Part shown: in pieces, positions 1-9,686 of the stretch
Position numbering within the stretch: position 1 is the first letter of the stretch
Layout of the letters: every line of letters starts with the position of its first letter
NCBI GenBank assembly: GCA_025504975.1
Contig: JANUWI010000009.1
Coordinates: 372,001 to 436,000 of the forward strand
Reading direction: 5' to 3'
Source of the DNA: Plenodomus lindquistii
Taxonomy: Eukaryota; Ascomycota; Dothideomycetes; Pleosporales; Leptosphaeriaceae
DNA: 64,000 bases
Notes under the pieces: generated by a model
Told to the model about the DNA's origin: nothing
The model's input: only the letters and a program-made list of their open reading frames with translations
Database searches by the model: none
Translations under genes and position numbers: made by a program

Positions 1-522
1 TTCTCCTTGCGTTCTTCAAAAAGAGTAAAGAGTATGTCCTCTTCGTGTTGTATGTCTACGATTAGCTGCCTCGTTGCTCCATCACGAGTTGAACCCCAAA
101 GCTCTTGAGAAAAGATGTACCATTCATACGGTTCTTTCGTCGATGATGTAGTTTGGTGTTCTCTGCATGTCGCGACTTCCCACACATTCAAGCGCCGTCA
201 CCGCCATTGCCGTTTGCGCGCCCATGCTCGGCGCAGGCAGCACAAACAAACGACCATATCTGCCTGCGCGATCCCGCACAAGAGGAACTTGAGCACGATC
301 AACCAAATTCTCGACACAGTCAGCCTGCACACTCATCTGCACTCGCATATATCACATACCTCAATTGTCACTACCTTACCTCAGCACCGGGCGAGCCTAC
401 CAGCCGACTCATGTCAACTGAGTGAGGCGTGCGCTCGACCACACGATTCCCAAGCCATCGGAATCCATCCAAGAAGTTGCAGTACGATATTGGTTAGTCG
501 ATCTCCGCCATTGTGGTACACG
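1..522. other. Leading intergenic stretch
   Basis: I see no supported gene here. Short open frames lie on both strands but lack splice-consistent extension or any family signature. The last part is probably the promoter and 5' leader of the finger-protein gene that starts at 523. Confidence 0.5.
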
Positions 523-2061
523 ATGGACCAAGTAGATCCACTGTAAGCTCTTGTCCCACCCTTTGGTTCCTTGGCTGATAGTGAACAGCAGCTTGCCTAA
601 CCAATCCAGCGAATTACACTTGAGAGCAAGCCAATACCTGGCTCCATCAACTACAGTTGCCGTGGGAATGCAGGATGGCCACGCAGGTCCCAGCATAGAT
701 CAAGTCATCCGCGAATTCCTCGAGAACACGAAGGTGAGTCATGTAACAATCTACCCAGCCGCTCATATCGTAGTCACTATCAAATTACTGACAGTTTGTA
801 GGCACGATTTGGCGAATCTTCCATCCAGGTGGACAGAATCAACAAGGCCCTCCATGACTTCTGGTCGGTGAAGATATCGAAGAAAGACGCAATAACGCGC
901 ATACTCTTGGAGTTGAGGGACCAACTAGATCTCAGACAGAATTTGATAAACATCCTGTATCACAGGGACGCAAGATGGGGTGTCGGAGATTTCGATTTCG
1001 GGCAAACTCCACTCCAGCCCATTCCGCAATTCCTCCAACCTGTCCATCAGCCGCATCTGCGTATACCTCCAATGAACTCGTCATGGATTACAGACCACAG
1101 ACCCTTCCATACGATCAACCCAGCGATACTTGGTGGTGGATACCGTGGGCCGCAAATAGGACAAGAATACCGTCATGATTCTCTCCATCCACAACTGGGT
1201 GATCGCATGTGGCCGTTGCAATCTCAGCCTCCATCGTCGCCCATATCGCAGGGGTCTTTCTATTCTCCGTTCTCAAACAACTTGAAAATACCCGCTCCAG
1301 ACTTTTCGAATAGCACAACCCATCACTCTCGTCCGTTCGCCGACTCTGTGGACGACCGATCACATGGTAGCCCTACTTTCACTCTGACCCCAGTGGTCAT
1401 GTTTCCGGCTCAAACGACCGTTGACATGCCACCGCCGTCGAAGAAACGCCAACGGGAAGCATCAAGCATCGATTCCTGTGTGAATGAACACCAACCGGGC
1501 CGCATAGTATGCTCGGTCGAGACTTCGGGATCTCCGGAGAGGACTGAAGGGCCACCGAGGAAGAAGGTTGATGCCAAAACACCTAAGGCGCCTCCAGAAG
1601 TATCGGGTCGTTTCGTACACAGTCTTTGTGGAAAAGCCTTCTCCACCAGATACAAGGTGAAGAAGCACCATTGGGGTACAAAGACGGACGATATTGATAC
1701 AACAACGGGCTGCTGGGCCAAACATCAGAAGCCAAACGTGGCTTGGGATGCGCACCCTTCGTGTAAGGAGCAGCCAGCGGCATCAATCACCACCAAGAGA
1801 ACTATGTCTAGGGCGGCGAAGAAAGCATCGGAGCACTCACTTCTTCCAGCTCAATTTAGTCATGGTGTCATCCCTGGATTCCCTACGCTTGGAGATCTCC
1901 CACAAGCAGTTGCAAAGGTTGTCTCCCCAAGTGTGGCAACCCACTCCACACCAGAGGACGCTGGTACTGACCTGGACGGAAGTCAGCAAAGTGACAAGGT
2001 CAATCTGCGGGTATTGGAGAGTTGGTGTGGTGATGAAACCTTGGGAAGCGAGCAGGTGTAA
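523..2061 (+). CDS. C2H2-like zinc finger protein of unknown role
   Basis: I join three exons: 523..542, 592..733 and 802..2061, giving 473 residues. Intron 1 (49 nt) starts GTAAGC, with GCTGATA before the acceptor. Intron 2 (68 nt) starts GTGAGT. The first exon is short but its frame and donor fit exactly, so I prefer ATG 523 over ATG 668. Most of the protein is Pro/Ser-rich and probably disordered, with a basic PPSKKRQRE stretch that could be a nuclear signal. One finger-like module near residues 320-370 reads CGKAFSTRYKVKKHHWG followed by GCWAKH and a DAHPSC ending, a pattern I associate with fungal proteins of unknown role. A nuclear, DNA-binding job is inference. A further in-frame exon may follow at 2158..2403. 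Confidence 0.7.
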
Positions 2062-2157
2062 TTGCTCTGCATACTCGAGCTCCACGATGATGGCCAGAAC
2101 TGGAGACTGTATTACTGGGGCTTCATGATAATAATGTAAACTAATTTGAGATTCAAG

Positions 2158-2403
2158 CATAGACGCCTGCACCAAGCGTGTCTCACAGCGCAGTGCCCTG
2201 GTCAGCCTCGTGAAGATATAGCATTGAGAGCGCATTTCAGAGAGCGTTTGGGACATTTCCTGGACGCAATTGGCGCCCACATGGAAAAACTGTCATTCAT
2301 GGACGTGGAGGCTAGGTACAGGGGTCGAACGTATGAAGAACGTCGTCGCAGGACGTCGCCAAAGCCCCCAAAAATGTGCCTTGGAAGAGCCCGTCTCTCA
2401 TGA
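2158..2403 (+). CDS. Possible terminal exon of the finger-protein gene
   Basis: If a GTGTAA donor at 2056 is joined to the acceptor at 2157 (preceded by CTAATT), the upstream frame continues for 81 codons. The segment is charged and helical, ending ...YRGRTYEERR and a basic tail. It reads like coding sequence and would remove the last valine and stop of the shorter model. Against it, the 102-nt intron is longer than most here and its donor is weak. It may instead be 3' UTR. Confidence 0.35.
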   Translation, partial: HRRLHQACLTAQCPGQPREDIALRAHFRERLGHFLDAIGAHMEKLSFMDVEARYRGRTYEERRRRTSPKPPKMCLGRARLS

Positions 2404-3133
2404 ATACATCTTTCTACTTTCAACATAACGTCGGAATCAAAACCACATGGAGTAAACCTCCCGGATCGCTACTGCACACGAGTGGCGCGTGCACAAGCTT
2501 CCGCCCCTGGGGACAAGCTCGTTTAGCTAGCCCCAGTTCCCCAGCCGCTCTCCACTCTCCACAGCTTGCTGATTAGCCCTTACCCCAGACCTCATGCCAT
2601 TTCCTGCTAGCAACACGGCGAAATTTCCGAATCGCTGACAGACCGACCGCGGGAATTCGAGAGCCTACAAACCTTCAACTGCGTGTTGCGCAGCTTGTAA
2701 TGCACAACAGGGCGCTGCGGAGCCATTGTTGAGTGCGAGAAGCTGGCATTGTAGATCACTTGTATGAGGTCCTATGAGATGGGTGTATTGTACCGGGAGC
2801 CGGCGTAAAGCTCGCCGGTCGCACCAACCACCGACATGCCTCCATCGTCATCACGTCTGTGCCTGGAAATCGACAGGGTTCCCGTTATGCGGGGGACAGG
2901 CGTTTGCTGCATTCGCAAGCTAACTCAAAGGTGCCCCGAGAACCAGGCTGGAGAAACATGAGCAAACGGGACAGAGTCCTGATCACGAGTATCTCCGAGT
3001 GGTACATGCGCGCAATAACTCTTCCCGTGCTGTGCCCTATATAACGTCCTACCCGTCTCCTCATTTACCCCGTTATCCACATCACATCACCCCAGGTCCA
3101 CTTTTCAATTGCACCGCCATCGACAAGTGCACG
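2404..3133. other. Intergenic, promoter of the epimerase gene
   Basis: No gene is visible. A TATA-like CCTATATAAC lies near 3035-3045, about 90 bases before the epimerase ATG, followed by a C/T-rich, A-containing leader typical of fungal transcription starts. Confidence 0.45.
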
Positions 3134-4433
3134 ATGTGGTTCTCCTCTTCTCTCCTCCTGCTGGCGGCGACTGCATCCGCGCAGTACAGCTCATCTCCAG
3201 CCAACAACTCCGGCTCGCTCGGACCTGATAAGGACGGCAAGTATGAGATCTCGGCTGAAGGCATTCGTGGACTTTTCATTCCCTACGGTGCATCAGTCTC
3301 CAACCTGTTTGTCAAGGGCAAGGACGGCGAAGAGCGCGATGTTGTTCTTGGCTTCGACACCGCCTTGGAATACGAGGGCGAAGTACATCCTCACTTCGGG
3401 GGTGTTCCCGGCCGTTACGCAAACCGCATCAAGAATAGCACCTTCGAAATTGATGGCACCCAGTACAACATCTTGCCCAATGAGAACAACAACAACAATA
3501 CTCTGCACGGTGGTCCCGATGGCTGGGATTATCGCAACTTTACCGTTGTCGCGCATACCGAGGACTCCATCACTTTCTCCATCGTCGACCCAGATGGCAA
3601 GGAGGGCTTCCCCGGTGAGGTCGTCAGCTATGTTACATACACCATGACTCCCAACACCTGGAACATCAAGATCTCGGCGCTCGCAACTACCAAGAAGACC
3701 CCCATCATGTTGACATCCCATGTAAGTGTGCTCCATACCCCAACACGAGACGCGAGGAGACTAAATTTGATAGACATACTGGAACCTCGACGGCTTTGCC
3801 AACCCGGATGACGCTACAGCCTTGAACCACACTTTCTACCTCCCTTACTCTGGCCAGCGTGTTGCTACCGACGGAATCCTTATTCCCAACGGCACCATTC
3901 TACCCAACGAAAAGTACTCGGTCAACGACTTCTGGTCCGCTCCCAAGCAGATTGGCGCCAACCAAACTTCCGAGGAGTTGTACGGCAACTGCGGTACCAA
4001 CTGCACCGGCTACGACACCTGCTACATTGTCAACCGCGATCAAAACGGCCCCTACGACTGGCGAACTTCCGGACCCGTTGCCTCGCTATCCAGCGAGTGG
4101 TCAGGCATCAAGCTGGATATCTGGTCTGACCAGCAGGCTTTCCAGATGTACTCGTGCCCTGGCCAAGACGGTAAGCGATACTCCTGATGTTTCGTGTGGT
4201 GATGACGGCAAAGGCTAACGGAGTTGTAAGGCACTATCCCACTCAAGTCTACCCAAGGTCTTGAGGGACGTGAGGCGGTTGTTCCAAAGTACGGATGCGT
4301 TGTCATGGAAGTTCAAGACTGGATCGATGCTATTAACCAGCCTGAATGGCAGCGCGAGAAGAGGCAGATCTTTGGTCCGGGAGGTCCGTCGTACAGTCTG
4401 GAGGCTGTGTATGCTTTCTCTACGACTTCGTAG
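3134..4433 (+). CDS. Secreted aldose 1-epimerase (galactose mutarotase family)
   Basis: The exons are 3134..3721, 3774..4170 and 4231..4433, giving 395 residues. The enzyme interconverts alpha and beta anomers of aldoses such as galactose. A signal peptide covers about residues 1-17 (hydrophobic LLLLAATASA, then Q). Several N-x-S/T sites fit an extracellular glycoprotein. Family landmarks are GRYANRI, TLHGG near residue 118, SHTYWNLDGF spanning the first splice junction, and a late VVMEVQ. By homology to GalM enzymes the catalytic acid is the His at the exon 1 end (His196) and the base is the Glu in VVMEVQ (about residue 355). Intron 1 (52 nt) falls directly after the His196 codon and intron 2 is 60 nt. 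The length suits secreted fungal members. Substrate preference cannot be read from the sequence. Confidence 0.9.
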
Positions 4434-5092
4434 GCGTGAGGAGGTGTAGTGTGAGAATATTCAAGTTAGACATGTGGCTGGAACAATGTTTTTGTTCGGC
4501 AGTGTGTTGGTAGAAACATCAATACGACCAAGGAAGTTCTAATTAACATCTACTTTATAGCCTTGGATTGTTGCCGTATGATTGGCAGTACACAGTCTAT
4601 ACCCTTCGGTCTGATGAGCCATTGCTAGTGAACACGGTGATGCAAGACGATAGCTGTTAGATGTTAGAGGAACGACTCTTGAAGTACAAGAAAAGTTCTA
4701 GGCCCTCCTTTATATTCCTAGATGTTGCGGATGTATGGGCGGCGTGCACGACACCTTGATGTTACTACCGAGTCATGAATAAATCGATTGAAAAGCGTTG
4801 GATGAAAGCTTAAAAGTCTAATGTTGGCGTGACATTTGCATGCGTGCTGAACAAAGAAGGAACAAAGATTAGGCAAGGGACTCATCTGGCATAGCGCCGG
4901 CGCGTCGTCGTTGGTGCAATTCTCGGTAAAAACACGAAGCAAGTGGGGGCCCCTCACCCCCTCGCCCACAAAGAATGACTCCATCTCAGCCCACCCATAC
5001 CCACCCTGCAGACACGCCGGCCCTCCCGTATCACCAACAAGTTAATCCATAAAATTTTCCATTTCCCCATCAATCATCTCTTTCGAGAGTTC
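4434..5092. other. Intergenic between epimerase and tRNA gene
   Basis: No protein gene is supported. The stretch holds the 3' end of the epimerase transcript and whatever promoter drives the split tRNA gene. The last 60 bases before the tRNA are A/T- and C-rich (GTTAATCC, AAAATTTTCC). Confidence 0.5.
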
Positions 5093-5102
5093 GGCCTGAT
5101 GG

Positions 5103-5154
5103 GTAAGTTCCACAGCACCATCACAGCCGATGCCACATTCTAATTCTGCAATAG
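5103..5154 (+). other. Spliceosomal-type intron 1 in tRNA-Pro
   Basis: This is 52 nt inserted after tRNA position 10. It begins GTAAGTTCC, contains TTCTAATT 14 bases before the end, and ends AATAG. It splits the A box (TGG before, TCTAGTGG after). Donor, branch-like motif and length match the introns of neighbouring protein genes. Confidence 0.75.
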
Positions 5155-5177
5155 TCTAGTGGTATGATTCCTGCTTT

Positions 5178-5229
5178 GTAAGTTACCTCGATGGTCATCA
5201 CCATTCGACTCCAACTAATAAGCATCAAG
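5178..5229 (+). other. Spliceosomal-type intron 2 in tRNA-Pro
   Basis: This is 52 nt inserted inside the anticodon, between T34 and G35. It begins GTAAGTTACC, contains AACTAATAAG near the end, and ends CAAG. A small inverted repeat ATGGT-CATC-ACCAT lies at 5191-5204. Only its removal together with the following canonical intron recreates the loop TTTGGGT. Confidence 0.75.
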
Positions 5230-5232
5230 GGG

Positions 5233-5272
5233 AGCAACATCTTGGATTCATCCATCTTGTACAAGCCTATTC
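5233..5272 (+). other. Canonical tRNA intron (37/38) in tRNA-Pro
   Basis: This is 40 nt between tRNA positions 37 and 38, the site used by the tRNA splicing endonuclease. It has no GT..AG ends. It contains CCA, which can pair with the TGG anticodon as in other nuclear pre-tRNAs. It follows three exonic bases (GGG, 5230..5232) after spliceosomal-type intron 2. Confidence 0.7.
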
Positions 5273-5289
5273 TGCAGGAGGCCCCGGGT

Positions 5290-5342
5290 GTAAGTTTCAC
5301 CCACACAGATTCAGCTCTGAATGCGATCTAATCAGCGTACAG
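5290..5342 (+). other. Spliceosomal-type intron 3 in tRNA-Pro
   Basis: This is 53 nt inserted between T54 and T55, so it splits the B box (GGT before, TCGAATCC after). It begins GTAAGTTTC, contains GATCTAATCAG, and ends GTACAG. A near-perfect hairpin ATTCAG-CT-CTGAAT lies at 5309-5322. Confidence 0.75.
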
Positions 5343-5368
5343 TCGAATCCCGGTCAGGCCCCATCTTC

Positions 5369-5375
5369 TTTTTTT
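5369..5375 (+). terminator. T7 run after the tRNA, Pol III-type terminator
   Basis: Seven T residues lie eight bases after the discriminator base, the usual place for Pol III termination. This hints that the locus was, or is, a Pol III gene despite its split internal promoter. Confidence 0.6.
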
Positions 5376-5717
5376 GCTGGCCAAGCGTCTGGGGAGGCTG
5401 CGAAGGTTCCCTCTCCTTTTTGACTTTGGCTGCTTTTGATCCCTTTTTGCTGAATAGAATTAGTTATTCATGTTGAACGCTGCAATGTAACAGGTTACAG
5501 CTGCGCTTTCCTTTTCGCTCGCGTAAGTGCTAACAATGTAACTGCTGTACAGAGCAGGCTACACCTAGAGCATTATACATTGACATCTATTACACGCTAA
5601 CTCAATGAAGGTCTTTAGTTGATAAACTGACAGATTCGCATCCCCACAGTCTATAATGTAAATTTTGGACTAAGGCTAGCTACATCACTTGCCACATACA
5701 TATTGGAATGACGGCCT
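5376..5717. other. Intergenic after the tRNA
   Basis: AT-rich and without a supported gene. Two further T5 runs lie at about 5417 and 5443. The right part is the 3' flank of the minus-strand membrane-protein gene. Confidence 0.45.
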
Positions 5718-6936
5718 CTAACGTCGACGCGTTGGCCCATCGTATCCGCTGGCACCCACAACTGTCCCAATATCATCCCGGATATGGCCTTCATCAATGT
5801 CAGGCTTCACCATCTTTGACACACTCCTTGTGTCCTGGCTTTGTGTCAGATACCAGCAAAGCCAAGAGCCCCAGCAGAAGATCACGTCGTAGCCAACACT
5901 ACTGACAGCCGGATGTTCCGAAAGAGCATACCAAACACCGACCATACCGCTGTAAGCATATGCAGTCGCGGTCGTCCACGCCAACATCAGGCCTGCGTTG
6001 CCCAATACCAAAGCCCACATGTGGTTGTAGACCTTGTCTGTGAAATCAACATCCTCGTGGAAGTAAGCGGCAGGAACGACACCGCGCATAATCGGAAGAA
6101 TCATAAGAGCTGCGTGAGGGGCAAGGAGCACCGGCAGGAATGCGGTCGGGTGGTGCCAGTAGTGCTCGTCAGCGAGAAGCATGGCTGGGTACGCCGTCGC
6201 GAAGATGGCGAACAAGTTCAGAAGCCACGGGCCCAGCCACTTCTGCTGCCTTGCGCCAGATCTTGACGGTGATGGAGGGGCCGGTGGGCTGAGAAGTAGC
6301 GTAAGGAAGAAGAGGTTTGTCGCAAAGCTGATGGCTACAATCTGACCCAAGAGCATAAACGCCCATGTGTATCGGATACCCCGGCGAATGCCTACGAATA
6401 TTAGCTTTCATGTGGTAGTTGAGATATGTGGTCAAAGTACCCTTTTGCTCGAGGTACAACCCAAGGCCCAATGCGAAGAAGAAGATCTGATGCGACCACC
6501 AGTACCTCGCATTGCCTATGATGACAGTCTCCCAGGCTTCTCTAAATAAGCTCGTCTCTTTCAACCAGAGACCCCAGTGCATTTGGTGTGGATCAAGCTC
6601 GTAGTAACTACGCCACATGAGCCATGTGTCATAGCTAATCTTAAAGTACCGAAACATGTGCGTCCAAGTGGTGAGCAAGCTTCCCGCGGACAGTGCTCCA
6701 AAGAGCCAAACATGTTTCCGTGGAGGCAGGCGCGCTGCAGTCGACTTGTGAAGTACAAATGCTCTTTTCAGCAACCGCAAGATGATGAAGACAGCCACCC
6801 CGAGACATGTCGCCAGGTACCCAAAGAAGATGAGATAAGGCCGGGTATTGGTATCAGCCCCCTCGGGCGGTGGTTCACGGTGCATATAACGCTGAGGTAC
6901 CGAGTATCCCGGAGGACTGAATCCTGGAGGTGCCAT
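5718..6936 (-). CDS. Multi-pass membrane protein, unknown function
   Basis: Two exons, 6441..6936 and 5718..6391 on the minus strand, give 389 residues. The 49-nt intron starts GTACTT and ends CGTAG. After a Pro-rich N-terminus I count about eight hydrophobic segments, for example near residues 35-57 (YLIFFGYLATCLGVAVFIIL), 70-90, 145-165, 175-200, 215-240, 250-270, 290-315 and 330-350. There is no signal peptide and no catalytic motif I recognise. The acidic and basic C-terminal tail (KPDIDEGHIRDDIG to GPTRRR) is probably cytosolic. It resembles conserved fungal integral membrane proteins of unknown role. It is divergent from the amino acid transporter, with about 600 bases between them. Confidence 0.8.
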
Positions 6937-7545
6937 CGTAAGGGAGAAGTCGTTGCGAGTCTAGACATGCCATTACGTACAATAGTCTGCGTCTTATACA
7001 AATTTCGTAGGATCAGACGAAACGTGTTCAACGCGGATCAATGGCTTGCTCACTTTGCCGGCAAAGTGAATTGATTAAACGGCTATCGTGTGTTGAAAGA
7101 CCCGACAGGCTGCGTCATCGGCTACGCTCCAATCGTGGCGTCGGTCAAAGCAGGGATCACCACACCACGTGGACGCGCGAAGTCCAGGATCATCGTGAGC
7201 TTGTCCGACGTTCTAGGAGTTTCTGCTCGTTGGACATCGTCGGCTCCCGTTTGCAACTCAAATAAAGCTGCCCCGCTCTCCCCTTTGCCTGCTCGTATCA
7301 CCTTCGGGATTCTTCTTTGGAGGTTTGCTCCGCACGGTTGCTATTCTCAGGCACTTGGGCACTGCACAACCTCGGTGATGTCAGGCGCCAGCGCTAGTTA
7401 AGCTCCTGCAAACCCTGTCATTGGCCACTGTTTCAACTCTCAAGCTCACCGCCAAACATCCTCGTCTTGTCCAAACAATATAAAAGTGTCCAGCGCTTAT
7501 TGTAGCAATCTCTGCAGTCGTCGCACATTCATTGATCGTTCAGAG
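6937..7545. other. Divergent promoter region
   Basis: This lies between the minus-strand membrane protein and the plus-strand transporter. No gene is supported. A CAATATAAAAG element near 7477-7487 sits about 60 bases before the transporter ATG and could act as a TATA box. Confidence 0.45.
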
Positions 7546-9359
7546 ATGGCGGACACCCCCCAGACTACGGCGGGTGCCGATCCGAAGGAAGCTCGTGTCC
7601 TCAACCAACATCTAGATCCTGCATATGCATACACAGCAGAGTTCGATCCGGAGACGCCGGGAGCAGAAGATGGTATCAATAGCTCGTCGAACTCTATCCG
7701 TCAGGCAGAATCATCACTGCAGCTGCAAGGAGTAGGTACCATCGTTCGTCGTGAGTATGACTAAGCTGACCGATAATGCAGGGCGACATCCATCGTGATT
7801 TGTACAAGATTGCCGCACAAGGGAGACGACAGAAGCTGCATCAACGCGCAGCAACATTCTCAGACACTCACCAATTTGCACCACGATATGCTGAATCCGA
7901 GATCGATCATGATGATCTCCCCATCCAAGATCAACTCGCACCTGGAGGAATGAGGCGACAGTTCCTTCAACGGCAAAGCAAACATATTAGCTACATCTCT
8001 GAGCCCGTCACCCGCAACTTCATCTCCTTCCTCGAGCTCTATGGTCAATTTGCTGGCGAAGATTTGGAAGAAACCGATGATGAGAGTGCCGTTGCAGATG
8101 AGGAGGATGAGCAGAGCGAGCGAAGACCCTTGCTTGGCCGACGCCAGAGTTCCAAGCGTCTTCGATCTCAGGGTGATGCCAACCAGGTGAAGACTTTCTT
8201 CACGCTCCTGAAAGCCTTCATTGGCACTGGAATCATGTTCCTTCCCAAGGCTTTTAAGAACGGTGGCATGTTGTTCTCTTCCATCACTATGATCTCCGTC
8301 TCCGCTATCACCGCGCTATGTTTCGAGCTCTTGCTTTCTTGCAGAAAGCGTTATGGAGGTGGCGGTTACGGAGATCTTGGCCAGATTGTTGTGGGCCCCA
8401 AATTTCGAGCTCTCATCCTCGTCTCCATTACGCTCTCCCAGATTGGGTTTGTGTGCGCCGGTCTCATTTTTACAGCAGATAATCTCAAGTCGTTCTCAGC
8501 GGCTGTGTCTCACGGAGATCGTACGCCACTTTCAACGAACGCCCTCATCGGTATCCAGCTCGTGGTACTGATTCCACTTGCATTCATACGAAACATCTCC
8601 AAGCTTGGACCGGCGGCTCTACTTGCAGATGTCTTCATCCTGATTGGCTTGACGTACATCTACTGGTACGACATCTCCTCCATAATCGACATGGGCGGTT
8701 TCCATCCTTCCATCGAACTATTCAACCCACGCGACTTCACCATGACTGTTGGCTCTGCCATCTTCACATTTGAGGGCATCGGTCTTATTCTTCCGATTCA
8801 ATCCAGCATGAAACAGCCCGAACATTTCAGCAAGCTTCTTTACATCGTCATGATCCTGATCACAATCATTTTCACATCGGTTGGTGTGCTATGTTACGGC
8901 ACTTTCGGCGAGAATGTCTCAGTCGAAGTCATCACCAATTTCCCGCAATCCAGCAAGCTCGTCAACGCCGTACAGTTCCTCTACTCCCTGGCCGTCCTCG
9001 TTGGAACTCCAGTTCAGCTCTTCCCAGCGATGCGTACCATTGAACTCAAGATCTTTGGCCGTGCATCAGGCAAGCAGAGTAATCTCACCAAGTGGAAGAA
9101 GAACGCCTTCAGAACAGCTCTCGTGTTGCTCTGCGGTGTCATCGCCGCAGTCGGAGCGAGTGATCTCGATAAATTCGTTGCACTCATCGGTAGCTTTGCC
9201 TGTGTGCCGCTGGTGTACATTTATCCTGCATATCTGCATTACAAGGGCGTTGCCGAGCGCCCATGGGCGAAGTTCGGAGACATCGCGATGATGCTCCTAG
9301 GATTGGTTGCAATGATTTACACCACTAGCATCACCATTGCGAGGTGGGCGGAAACCTGA
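7546..9359 (+). CDS. Vacuolar amino acid transporter, AVT3/AVT4-like
   Basis: The exons are 7546..7731 and 7782..9359, giving 587 residues. The 50-nt intron begins GTAGGT. A stronger-looking GTGAGT lies downstream but would break the frame. The family (amino acid/auxin permease) exports neutral amino acids from the vacuole in yeast. A long acidic N-terminus (about residues 1-195, with DDESAVADEEDEQSERRPLL) is typical of fungal AVT3/AVT4. The transporter core begins near residue 200 with TLLKAFIGTGIMFLPKAF, the family's first helix with its GTGI motif, and about eleven helices follow. Other landmarks are TFEGIGLILPIQ and YGTFG. The RRPLL stretch could be a vacuolar sorting signal (inference). 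Exact substrate is unknown. Confidence 0.92.
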
Positions 9360-9686
9360 GTTGTTGAGGCGCACCGTGCATATAAGAGGTGGAAAGTCCG
9401 TGAGTCGTTGTCATGATTGGAATTTCCTGCATTTTCTGCGCTTCACTTACGGCGTTGGTTCCGGCTCGTTTATGGTGTACCTGTCATTTGTTGGGCGAAC
9501 GGGTCACATACGCACTTCTGTATCAAAAACATTTTTCATTGGAGATCTGTCCACATACGCAGTGCTTCCATGGCTGCACTCACAAATATTGAAATGCACC
9601 GTCCTACTCACTTCGCTTCAGCAAAATCTGTGTCCTCCTTCATCACATAGACCATCCACACTTGCTGACAACACGCAAATACAGCC
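9360..9686. other. Intergenic between transporter and double-RING gene
   Basis: Transporter 3' flank and double-RING gene promoter. No gene is supported. Confidence 0.4.

Larger units (their letters stand above)
5093..5361 (+). tRNA. tRNA-Pro(TGG) interrupted by four introns
   Basis: Exonic parts are 5093..5102, 5155..5177, 5230..5232, 5273..5289 and 5343..5361. Joined, they give a 72-nt tRNA with every landmark: acceptor stem GGCCTGA pairing fully with TCAGGCC, D arm with AGTGGTAT loop, anticodon stem CCTGC/GCAGG around loop TTTGGGT (anticodon TGG), T stem CCGGG/CCCGG around TTCGAAT, and discriminator C. A T7 run at 5369-5375 resembles a Pol III terminator. One intron (5233..5272) is at the normal place between positions 37 and 38. 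The other three (after positions 10, 34 and 54) look like spliceosomal introns. Perfect stems argue against old decay, but loss of an intact A and B box means classical Pol III expression is doubtful. Function is unproven. Confidence 0.8.

Noticed and set aside
5093..5361. Reading the split tRNA as tRNA-Thr(TGT) with one long anticodon intron
   Set aside because: Taking TTTGTA as the loop start leaves the breaks in the D and T arms unexplained. Only the GT-AG removal gives a consistent TGG loop and complete arms.
7746..7781. Strong GTGAGT donor in the AVT-like gene
   Set aside because: Using it leaves one extra base and shifts the transporter frame, and the intron would be about 30 nt. The GTAGGT donor at 7732 keeps the frame.
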